Positions 10,478-19,298 of a stretch of 64,000 nucleotides of DNA are shown here, piece after piece (within the stretch, counting starts at the first letter, position 1; each line of letters opens with the position of its first letter). A model generated the notes under the pieces. The model was given only the letters and a program-made list of their open reading frames with translations. It was not told where the DNA came from and searched no databases. Position numbers and translations under genes: made by a program. The stretch lies in NCBI GenBank assembly GCA_000320545.1, contig ADNK01001154.1, positions 30,001 through 94,000 on the forward strand, written 5' to 3'. The DNA is from Bigelowiella natans CCMP2755 (Eukaryota > Cercozoa > Chlorarachniophyceae).

Positions 10478-11962
10478 TCACCAGAAAGATGGATAACTTC
10501 GAACTGGTAACAAGTTGTTCACTAAGATGCTCATAAAAACTGAATAAACTAGACCAATTGCAACGGAAATAACTAGCATGAGCAATCTTGATTTTAAGAA
10601 ATCTTTTTCTTGCGTAAGTAAAGTCGTGAATATCAGAGACAGTGCTCCTGCTGGAGGATGTGGTATTCGAAGAAGCGACATCAACGTTATTGTCGTAGCA
10701 ACAACAATTCCTCTCTGAAACCAAATAATCCTATCCTCCATGGCAAACCATATCGTGATTGCAACTGTCATTGCAAGAGTATGTGACAGAAATACGATGC
10801 AAGGTTGCGCAAGAGGTGCAGCAGGCAATGCAAAGAGTATGGTGCATAATGCTCCAAAACTCCCCGTGAGAATAAACATATCTGTATTCCCCAGTACTTG
10901 GAAACTGCTGAATAGTTCAAATAAGAGAGAGAGTACACCAATTGTCAAAAACACCCCAAAAAATGTCGCGAGAGCCTCAGAAAATGGCATTCTCTTTGGC
11001 ATCTGAACTATTCCACCATTTGCTTTTGCTATGTAGTTTCTGATCCAATCCGTAATGTTCGGCTCCACAGGAAGATCCCGTGCAAAATCATTAGATTTCT
11101 TAAAGTATGCCTTGGAATGCATAGCCATCACGCTTTCTTTTCTCCGAGGTTGATGAATTCTCCTCACTTCAGGCGCCGAACTGAGGACCTTCCCTGATTT
11201 TTTGGTGTATGCGCCGACCAATCGACAAGTGAAAAGAATTGCTACAAAAATAGCTCGTCTGTTTCTTCTTCTTCTTTGGGAAGTAAAAACTGATCTTTGT
11301 GCCATCATCCTTGATATTGATCCTACACATTCTTGTATAGTCGCAAGATAGGCGCGAAGGAAATGGTGACGTAACGTACCTCGATTTTGGTATAAAATAA
11401 TGACCCCAAGAAATCGACGCTGATGCTTCGAATTCGGATTCTTTGGGTGGAAGTAAAGTGAGATTGAAATCGCACAATCAAAAAGGTCGGCAGCAACTTC
11501 CAGGTGGTCTCCTCCAGAAGGAAAGTAAGGATCGTTTGCTAGCTGCTTCAAATCATGCTCTTCCACCGTTTCTTTCATTCGCCCTAAACCCGGTAGTCCC
11601 ACACCGATGGGATAGGTTTGGTCATCTGCAGTTGAAATTAAATGATGGATTTTTGGTGTTCTTTGTAGGGAATGCCCGTCTGGAACGCATGATGCGTGGA
11701 AGCGGAGACTGGAGGACACTGCCTTAAAATCTGGTGTATATACTTCTCCGTAGCAACCTATGTCGGAACAAGCATATTGTAAAGCCAATTCAAGGCCGGG
11801 GTTGATTTCCTTTAAACTCCTTAGGAGTGGTAGACCAGAATCGCATTCTATGTGCCTTTGCTGCCTTTTTCGCGTTGGTTTCTCCGTCAATTTCTGGTCG
11901 TCTGTACTCACTTGTCCTGGAGATTGAATTGGCGGAGCCGAGAAGTTGAGAGAGGACTTCAT
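10478..11962 (-). CDS. GAF-like domain fused to an HPP-family integral membrane domain
   Basis: A 494-residue single-exon protein. Residues about 45-245 look like a GAF domain: a short helix, YACSDIGCYGEVY, SSLRFHASC, a GVGLPGLG turn equivalent to the GLPGRVW of GAF domains, and CAISISLYF followed by LGVIILY. The C-terminal 190 residues are an HPP family domain (PF04982): MPFSEALATFFGVFLTIGVL, LTGSFGALCTILFALPAAPLAQP, a helix near AMTVAITIWFAME, and the signature IPHPPAGALSL; four or five membrane helices are visible. Bacterial and plastid HPP proteins have been linked to anion (nitrite) transport, but I infer no substrate. The GAF half suggests regulation by a small ligand or by light or redox. 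It is divergently placed from the J-protein gene at 12416. Confidence 0.75.
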   Translation of the reverse strand: MKSSLNFSAPPIQSPGQVSTDDQKLTEKPTRKRQQRHIECDSGLPLLRSLKEINPGLELALQYACSDIGCYGEVYTPDFKAVSSSLRFHASCVPDGHSLQRTPKIHHLISTADDQTYPIGVGLPGLGRMKETVEEHDLKQLANDPYFPSGGDHLEVAADLFDCAISISLYFHPKNPNSKHQRRFLGVIILYQNRGTLRHHFLRAYLATIQECVGSISRMMAQRSVFTSQRRRRNRRAIFVAILFTCRLVGAYTKKSGKVLSSAPEVRRIHQPRRKESVMAMHSKAYFKKSNDFARDLPVEPNITDWIRNYIAKANGGIVQMPKRMPFSEALATFFGVFLTIGVLSLLFELFSSFQVLGNTDMFILTGSFGALCTILFALPAAPLAQPCIVFLSHTLAMTVAITIWFAMEDRIIWFQRGIVVATTITLMSLLRIPHPPAGALSLIFTTLLTQEKDFLKSRLLMLVISVAIGLVYSVFMSILVNNLLPVRSYPSFW

Positions 11963-12415
11963 TTTAATGGAGATACTCGGTAAGTACGGATCCGTTGAGC
12001 TAGTCCTTGAACAACCCGTGCCAGTCAGCCGAGGGGATGGGTTCTACAGCACGTCCCGCATGATGGGCTTCCTGGAAGAAGAGTGTGGCTCCCCTTCTTC
12101 AGACATCAGTCGAGGATGATAGACTACCGTGCAACATCATTAGGGTTTTGCCAGCAGGCTTTCGGAACGGGCAGTGTAACGCAGTAGTAACGCAGCAGCC
12201 GGATACTCGGTTCACAAAACGCTGTATTTACTGTTAATTTGGGTATATTTGTTGTCGCAGGACACAAAACACCGAACACTTGTACTCCCGAGGAGGTACA
12301 ATCTCGTTGAGCGGGTGTGTGTGTTTTTTGTCGGTGAAATATCGTACCGAACATGCACTTTTCCTCGAAGCTCTCCCCTCACTACTTCGGACTGAAAACT
12401 CACGGCGCCGCCAGG
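11963..12415. promoter_or_regulatory. Divergent promoter region, GAF-HPP / DNAJC17-like
   Basis: 453 bases between two genes transcribed away from each other. No conserved ORF is seen. An in-frame upstream ATG at 12353 would add 21 residues to the J protein, but MAFTKK at 12416 fits family length better. Confidence 0.5.
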
Positions 12416-13354
12416 ATGGCCTTCACAAAGAAGGTTGGCGATGTGGAAGACCTCTATGACCTTTTCAAGCTGCCCCTCGAGGCAACGCAGAAGCAAATCA
12501 AGAAGGCTTACCGCCTCCTTGCGCTCAAGTTTCACCCGGATAAGCACCCGGAGGAGAAGAAAGAATGGGCCGAGGCCATGTTCGACAGACTTGGAAAGGC
12601 GAAGGACGTGCTCACCGACGAAAAACTGAAGAAAGAGTACGATGCCAAGCTCAAGGTTGCGAAGGATAGGGAGCTTAAATGGGCAGCGGCAAATGCCGAG
12701 GTCAAGAGAATGAAAGAGCAGCTTGAAAAGAGGGAGCAGCAGGCTGAAATGCAGCGGAGAGCCAAACGCCAGAAGACTGCAGCAGATGAAACTAGGAGAA
12801 GAAACCAGGAGATTATGCGTCAAATGCAAGAGGAAATAGAAGCAGAGGAGCTCCAGAAGGATATTACCAGGATACAAGGGAACGCCAACTCGCGTAAAGA
12901 TCAAGGGTGCGTGAAATTGAAATGGGATAAGGGAGATAAACACAGCGAGGAGACTTTATTAGGACTCCTTGCAAGTTACGGCACCATCTCAAAAGTAAGC
13001 ATGGTAGGAGGAAGAAGTGCAATCGTTACTTTCCAGAGGAAGGAAGAAGCAGAAGATTGCTTCTTAGAAGAGACAAGAAAGCGAAAGCAAAAAAAATCAT
13101 CTTTCCGGGTGAAGCTCGTTCGTGAGGATTCGATACAAGAATCAGAAGATGTGGGCATCTCAAAGGGCGATTCGATCTCTAAAAATCCTGTAGCTTCAGC
13201 TGGAGTAGGCGTAGGAAAAAGTTCGAATCCATATGCGAACCTTTTTAAGACAGAAAGTAAAAACAATCAGATAGATAAAAACAGTGATCAGAACGATGGC
13301 GTAGATCTTGATAGCCTTGAGAACGACATTCTAGCACAGATGATGGGCGAATAA
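12416..13354 (+). CDS. DNAJC17: DNAJC17-like J-domain + RRM protein
   Basis: A 312-residue intronless gene. Residues about 11-78 form a J domain (DLYDLFKLPLEAT, HPD at 40-42), which stimulates Hsp70 ATPase activity. A Lys/Glu-rich coiled coil follows (about 85-155). An RRM-like segment lies at about 175-245: VKLKWDKGD, LLGLLASYGTISKVSMV, SAIVTFQRKEEAEDCF. The tail is Ser/Asp-rich and includes NPYANLF. This order (J, coiled coil, RRM) is that of DNAJC17/Cwc23, a spliceosome-associated co-chaperone, so a role in splicing is the likely inference. Lack of introns is unusual here and could reflect retroposition or loss. The start at 12353 is possible but less likely. Confidence 0.88.
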   Translation: MAFTKKVGDVEDLYDLFKLPLEATQKQIKKAYRLLALKFHPDKHPEEKKEWAEAMFDRLGKAKDVLTDEKLKKEYDAKLKVAKDRELKWAAANAEVKRMKEQLEKREQQAEMQRRAKRQKTAADETRRRNQEIMRQMQEEIEAEELQKDITRIQGNANSRKDQGCVKLKWDKGDKHSEETLLGLLASYGTISKVSMVGGRSAIVTFQRKEEAEDCFLEETRKRKQKKSSFRVKLVREDSIQESEDVGISKGDSISKNPVASAGVGVGKSSNPYANLFKTESKNNQIDKNSDQNDGVDLDSLENDILAQMMGE

Positions 13355-14190
13355 AACGGAAGTACATAGAAATGCTAGTATGATCCTGTAATTTGTCTAC
13401 GCGGCAAATGCTAGAAAATGTCATAAGTTAACAATGCAAGAACTATTAAGTTGTTCAGATATTTGAGAGTCTTCCGAAGCAAATAGGCTTTAGGTACAAC
13501 ATTGATGTCATGCTCGTTTGGTTGTTCTGAGATGCACAGTACAAGCCATACAAAAGCAAACCGTATACATCCCTGTGCCAGTCAGTAGGGTCCCGCCGCA
13601 TGCATCCGCCGAATACGGGGAGCAAAGGTTCTCATTGTACGTAATTCTTGTCTCAAAAGTTTAATAAAGCTTGTGTGTGGTGTGTATGTAACAATAAATT
13701 ATTTTGTTATTACATACACATCACACGCAGCTTTGCACATCAAACATCAAATTCCTTGCTGACATTTTTGTGCATCATTAGCTATGACCAATGCACATTC
13801 GCCGTCGTAGTGCTACATTTTTTGCATTTGGATGATTATCACCACACCACCTATACACCAAACTTAAAACACATGACATCTGCATGACGCGAGCAAGTGT
13901 GTGCAGACCTTGCGCAGCGAGGTGCTAGCTCATACACATATCGATGCATCAATGTACATTGATGGTGAATGGAATACGGGATGGAATCATCGTTTAGTAT
14001 TTCCCAAATTCAATAGTAGAGCAGTCAGCTCTCAATATGTTTTCATTTGCGCAGTACTAGAGTACTAGAGTAGCTAAAAAGTGCATTCGTATTTGGATAA
14101 AATCGGACAACTGCACAATATGTACGATTGTTGTCCTCGTACCGTTCGTCCAGTCATTAAAAGCAAACGGTACTTTAGTCAATTTGATTT
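13355..14190. other. Intergenic spacer with an inverted repeat
   Basis: No coding segment is recognised between the convergent genes. It is AT-rich with AGTACTAGAGTACTAGAG near 14053. The main structured element is the inverted repeat at 13666-13735. Confidence 0.6.
13666..13735. repeat. Imperfect palindrome with ~30-bp arms
   Basis: Left arm 13666-13697 and right arm 13702-13735 are imperfect reverse complements (shared core TGTGTATGTAA and AAAGCT ends) around a very short loop. It lies about 310 bases downstream of the J-protein stop. Confidence 0.75.
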
Positions 14191-15405
14191 CTAGACACAA
14201 GAATCTGGACGCTTCTTGTTACAAATTAAAAGCTTCACCTCATCTACTATTTTCTTAAAATTTGGATCCGTCTGTAACTTTTTTAAGTATCTGGCTAGTG
14301 TTTTCCGCAACACGTGTCTTGGTTGCTGCTCAAGAGGGTAGTTGCTAATAGATGCATCTTTTTCCAGAGGTTTGTTAGAACTATTGTTACTGCTTATTAT
14401 GTTTTCACATAATCTCTTCTTGTTTTTCCCATCCCCGGCATCACCTTGATCCTCAGTAAGATTCGTGTTTTTTTTTGGGTCTGAAGTTAATTCATCCTGT
14501 TTGTTGTTTTTAGCTTCAAACTCTTTGGATGAAACAAACTTCGACAGTAACCTTTGGAGTTGCAATTAAAGTATAAATTTATAAGACAAGCACATAGTAC
14601 TTCACAACCTTTTGGAGTACTTGTAGGATGCTTCTGGCGGGAGATTATTCTCCTCATCGAATATGAATGTGAGAGAAAACTTTGTTATATTCATCTTCAC
14701 CTTTGCTACATCGCCAGTTCCTGCTCTCAAGCTATATGCAAACACAGCCTTCGGAAACTGGAACACAACTGTGATGGGATACGTGGATAATAAAGATCCC
14801 TCCTCGAAAACTTGAGTAGATTTACGCGCTCCAGTCTTCTTGTTCGTCCGAACGGAAAGAACTTGAAAATGTGGAACAATCCCTGCTTAGTAAAAGGAAT
14901 GTAATCTTGTTGTTGATACATATTAAATGTGAAAAAAAGATGGCATTCTACTAGTTTTCAGCATACAATTACAAGTTTTAACTTTATGGTGTGCACAAAC
15001 ACATGACTTGCTATCTAAAGTAGCAAGTCTATCAGAAAATTGGGACTGTTCGATTAGCATGTTCCCACCTTTCACAAATATGAATTTAAGTCTGGCCTAT
15101 GGAAGCGATGGAAGCAGTGAAAATAAGACTTTAAAAATACAAATTGTATTTATCGTTCTACATACATTTTTGTTAAGTTTGATGCAGCAAAATCTAGTCG
15201 ATCTTATCCACTCACGTTGGATTCTATGTTCTTCCAGCTCTTTGTTTTCTCGACATACTTCGAGTAAGACACTATTTTTTGAAAAAAAATAGAACTTTAA
15301 ACTTTTATACTCATGTTGACACAATCGCGGGTCTCATAGGAGTGGTGTCTTACCTGAGAATCCCTTAGTTGATTGACCTGCAGAAACTCCACTTGAAGTA
15401 GCCAT
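14191..15405 (-). CDS. Unidentified protein, Ser-rich start, short coiled coil, possible RWD-like fold
   Basis: Not recognised. Exon 1 is 15405-15354 (MATSSGVSAGQSTKGFS), followed by candidate exons near 15295-15220 (VLLEVCRENKELEEHRIQR, coiled coil), 15080-15010 (IEQSQFSDRLATLDSK), 14885-14605 (IVPHFQVLSVRTNKKTG to KFSLTFIFDEENNLPPEASY) and 14559-14191. The central exon has alternating beta-type segments ending LTFIFDEENNLPPEASYKYSK, reminiscent of an RWD-like domain. The last exon is Asn/Asp/Lys-rich and ends with a basic helix (HVLRKTLARYLKKL). The last splice is in phase (AG plus G gives Arg, then LLSKF). A kinetochore-type coiled-coil/RWD protein is one possibility, but this is a guess. 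Confidence 0.55.
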
Positions 15406-17685
15406 TTACAAAATAAAACTAGTTCAATACAAAACGAAAATTGTTGGTAGTCAAAGGCAAGTAAATCAGTTTATCTTAAAAACAATGATGAAGATGCATG
15501 TGGATGTGTGGTGACATCAATAGTTTTAGAAGATCATCGTAATCAATAATTAAACCCACACCGCGCAATCATGTAAGAATGAGATTCGGTGTGTGTAAAG
15601 AAATAACAATGCTACATTTGGGTGGGTTATCAAATCTGGACGAAGCTCCAAGGCATGCACCAAGCTAAAAAGGCTTCCATCTTAGCCTCGCGTCATGGTA
15701 CAGCCATTGATTGTTTGACTTTTCGCACACTTTTCTCATGAAACCGCCTCCGAAATCCTCTGTTCATGGATGCTTGGTGCCGTTTAACCTTGTCGCACAT
15801 GAGGAACGTGTGGCATCACTGTCTCGGAGTCATGTGTACCTGCTCCTCTGTGGCACTCTGTGTTGAAATTTCTCCTCATCACCCACAATTTCCCAACAAC
15901 TTTGCTGTCATTTCACGATTCACGTGGACTGCCGAGCTCACGAACTTTCAGTTGTTGACCTCTTCATTGTGCCCGTGCTGACCAGCGTTGGCAACTTTTG
16001 CAACCTGCATCTTTCTTTCTCTCTGGTGCGATGGTTGTGTTGCACAACTGTTGCGCGTAAGGTGTTCACAGGCCGAGGCGCTACGTGCACAAGTAGGCAG
16101 GGGGGGGGGAAAGGCACGTTTGCTTCCTTTTGAAGAGTTGTGTTTATTTTTATTAAAGATTATATTTTTATTAAATCGTGCACTGCGTAATCATTCGCGA
16201 AGCTTTCGCGAATGCCGCCGCACGTGGGGCAGCACACTTCCGGTGTGCTGCCATGAGTCCCGCCGGAACCCACGTGCCTATGCTGTATTAATATCTACGT
16301 TATCTATATTCTATATCCGCGACAACCCCTTTGTTGTCGCACGTGACTTGTGCCCGCGTAGTGGTACGCGCTACACCTCCCCCAAGTCACATCATGTGTG
16401 TTTCTTCACACGAACTCGTGATGATGCAATTGATCGATGATCAAGAACGCTGTGGTAATAGATTCCTCTCTAACCTTATCTCCTTTGTCGCTTACCCAGA
16501 ACTCACCTTCGTCCTTAGGTTCGTGTCCATACCAGCCCTCTGCATCAAGGTCCCCCAGGACCTTATACCAGTGCTCAAAGGCTGTGTACCTGCCCTCATC
16601 AGCTAAGCACAAAATGTCAAACAAGAATTTCATTGACCATGATTAGCCTGTCCATGTCTCACCTAGCCTAGATAGACAATCTTCATGCGCCAATCGTCGT
16701 TCACCCTGACCTTATTGTTTCCATATTCCACATCGAACTTAGGCAATAGCAGAGCTACCGACGTTAGTGATTTGTGACGAGCTTGTCTAGTTGTACTTCT
16801 GATTCATGCAAGTTTTAAAAATGTGGTCATATATGAGCTTGCGTGGTTCCTACTCTTTTAAGTATACAAATGTTATGCACGTTTCATATCGCAGCTAAAG
16901 TCTGCCCGTCATCACGTGTTTAGGGTCTTCGTCTTTTGGACTCGTACGGCTCATGAAGATTCTGGACATTACTCGAAGTCAATCACTCCCGTGTAAGACA
17001 GCATCAACTTGATTTGATCAATGAAGTTAACTGTAACAAAACATTGTGTCATTCTCAAGCATTTAAAAGAAATATTATCGAGAATATTATCGAAAATATT
17101 ATCCTCATTAGAGACAGGTAATGTTTTGACCTCCTGTTGCAAATTCTGTAAGCAAGCCGAGGAAAAGTCCCATCATCACCCTAGATTTAAAGTAAAACAG
17201 AGAATTAGATATATTATGCATCATTCCCTGTAACTAAAATTTCAGAATTGAACACCCGAACACCGAAGACTTTCGTGTTTATATGGTGTTTTAGAAATCA
17301 TCAATGACAGGGTACAGAAGGCTTTGACACGGGATCCACATTAGAAAAGCAGAAACACCATAGTTTTTCTGTCCTCAGAAGAGCTGAATCATGCAGAAAG
17401 GAATACTAGTTGAAATCCTCGAGATGATTTTATCGCCTCGAGTGGGATGATAATATTTTGATTAAAAACTTGCAATAGACTTGCAGGGCTGACTATCTAT
17501 CACTCTATGTACAAAACACACCATCTGCCATTAAGCAACTCGTTGTTTGGAGTCCAGCCAAAAACTTGCCTATAAGGAAAAGAGGTATCAGAACGAGGTA
17601 AATCAAAGTTCTTCTTCAAGTTCGGCATCTGCATAAATGAATCGGATTCCAAGAAGGAGCACACATGGAAACGTAGTATTTAACT
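15406..17685. other. Long spacer with hairpins and decayed coding-like sequence
   Basis: No conserved gene. A minus-strand open stretch at 16406-16633 (contains YTAFEHWYKVLGDLDAEGWY) and a neighbouring minus-strand frame at about 16750-16660 (VALLLPKFDVEYGNN) look protein-like but match nothing I know; they may be a decayed mobile element or an unrecognised spliced gene. 15740-16130 is richer in GC. The hairpin cluster is listed separately. 17000-17680 shows nothing. Confidence 0.4.
16190..16370. repeat. Cluster of four perfect short hairpins, one nested in a larger stem
   Basis: Perfect 10-bp arms at 16192-16201/16205-16214 (CATTCGCGAA); perfect 10-bp arms at 16228-16237/16243-16252 (GGCAGCACAC), nested in a CACGTGGG/CCCACGTG stem (16221-16228/16269-16276); 8-bp arms at 16319-16326/16333-16340 (GCGACAAC); 6-bp arms at 16355-16360/16365-16370 (CGCGTA). 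It is GC-rich in an AT-rich setting. Confidence 0.85.
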
Positions 17686-18163
17686 CTAATCGAATAAAAT
17701 TGCGATGGAACGAAATAGGCGACATTTCCGTATGCAAATGAACGTATGAGTCGGCCTTCGGGTATAATTTTCATTCGATACGTTGAGGTTCAGTATCGCC
17801 TTTCCTCTATGTTCTACATTAATGTCTTTTATAACGAATACACTTTACTTGGCTTCAGTACACTACTTCACTTCAGGGTATTCAACGCTAGTTTTATTGA
17901 ACTAACCTATTACTCTCCGTCCTCTCGAGACCCTTCACACGGTAGTACTTAATCATCTCTTTCGCTCTCTGGAGTAAAAAAATAACGTAAGGGTCAGCCT
18001 GTAATGGCGCTGAGGAAAAACTGCTCATTTGTTGCATGTGTTATTAAGTTTTCTCTCGACCTACCAAGTCATTGATAGTAATTCTCCCCAACATAAATTT
18101 CATCACGAAAAATAAACATTGTAATTTGAACCAGCACTCATATCTCACACATCAAATTGAATT

Positions 18164-18204
<41 letters not shown>

Positions 18205-18609
18205 CGGCGTCTACGGATTACTTCTTTCTGGTCCTCTATAGGCATTGCTCTTGGGGACAGGGAGGATCTTCTAATGGTTGATGCTGCAGAAGAGGCGAAT
18301 TTTGGGCAATAACTCGACATTTTAGATGAATGCGTTCTCAGAGGTGCAGCTGTCCTGGTCCTCATACCAACAGGAGCTTGAAGGCTAGCCTGGATACATG
18401 ATAGCAAAAGGGCGTGTATATAAGCGTTTATAGCTATGGTAGCAATATATGGTGACAATTTTTTGGAGGTGACAATTTTGATTATTGTGACTAAAGGTGG
18501 AAAATTTGTGATATGGAAAAACTAGTACCTCATTCGATCCCGAAGATACAGCAGCTACGATTGCAATTACGCCAACGAATGAAAGCGCCACTATTGTCCA
18601 TTTCAACAT
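17686..18609 (-). CDS. Small protein with signal peptide, possibly plastid-targeted
   Basis: Four exons with consistent phases: 18609-18529, 18389-18222, 17968-17907 and 17806-17686, giving about 143 residues. Exon 1 is MLKWTIVALSFVGVIAIVAA followed by a polar stretch, a clear signal peptide or anchor. Exon 2 opens ASLQAPVG and is rich in Ser, Thr and Arg with no acidic residues for about 50 positions, like a transit peptide behind a signal peptide in algae with complex plastids. Exon 3 carries AKEMIKYYRVKGLERTESN. The reading of exon 4 is less certain. No family recognised. The second intron has a (GA)n tract on the coding strand, 18165-18199. Confidence 0.5.
18165..18199. repeat. (CT)n tract
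   Basis: Near-perfect CT repeat inside an intron of the small signal-peptide gene. Confidence 0.95.
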
Positions 18610-19145
18610 GCTTCTCCTGAAAATTACATTGTCACACAACATTGGAGATTCCTATGGCGCTCATCACGAATCACGGAGAAGGGATTTAAAGGAGCCACGA
18701 AATAAGAATAAACCGACTAGAATGAAGAGTAAAAAGGAATCATACCTGTTAGCTTGCTTTTTGGGCATGGAGAAGGTGTTATGTGTTGGGGCAGGTGCGA
18801 CGTAGATCGAGTGGACGTCCATTGCAGCGGTTCTCGTGGTAAGCGACGAGGTGTGAAGCACGAGCAGTTCTCTCCGAGAAGGATGTACGACGAGATTAGT
18901 CGCCGTTTTGGTTCAGAACTACGCCGCTTTAGCTGATTCCATCGTAAAAATCGCATGCATTTTCTCGCATACAGTTGCCAGACTGGAATGGGCTGGAAAT
19001 TTGTTCGTTGATGTCGCAGGTGTAAAATGTATGAAATTCTATGTAAGAATATTTCGATTGACGTTAATAAAATGTCCTAGATTTCTTTCCTGCGTCAACA
19101 TATTCCCTCTCTTCTTTGCAATCTTGCCGGAGTTACACACCAGCG
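18610..19145. promoter_or_regulatory. Divergent promoter region
   Basis: 536 bases between the small signal-peptide gene (-) and the SAP-CPBP gene (+). Open frames on both strands here (for example MYDEISRRFGSELRRF at 18883) have no family match. A 5' exon of the CPBP gene carrying a targeting peptide could lie here, since TTACACACCAG just before 19146 resembles an acceptor. Confidence 0.4.
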
Positions 19146-19251
19146 ATGGCTCGCACCGGAACGGACGTGCCAATCGCTCAGCTCGATGTTAACGAAATTC
19201 GAAGCCGGTTGAAAGATCTAGGGTTGAGGTAATGATACCTACAGAGAAGGC

Positions 19252-19298
<47 letters not shown>

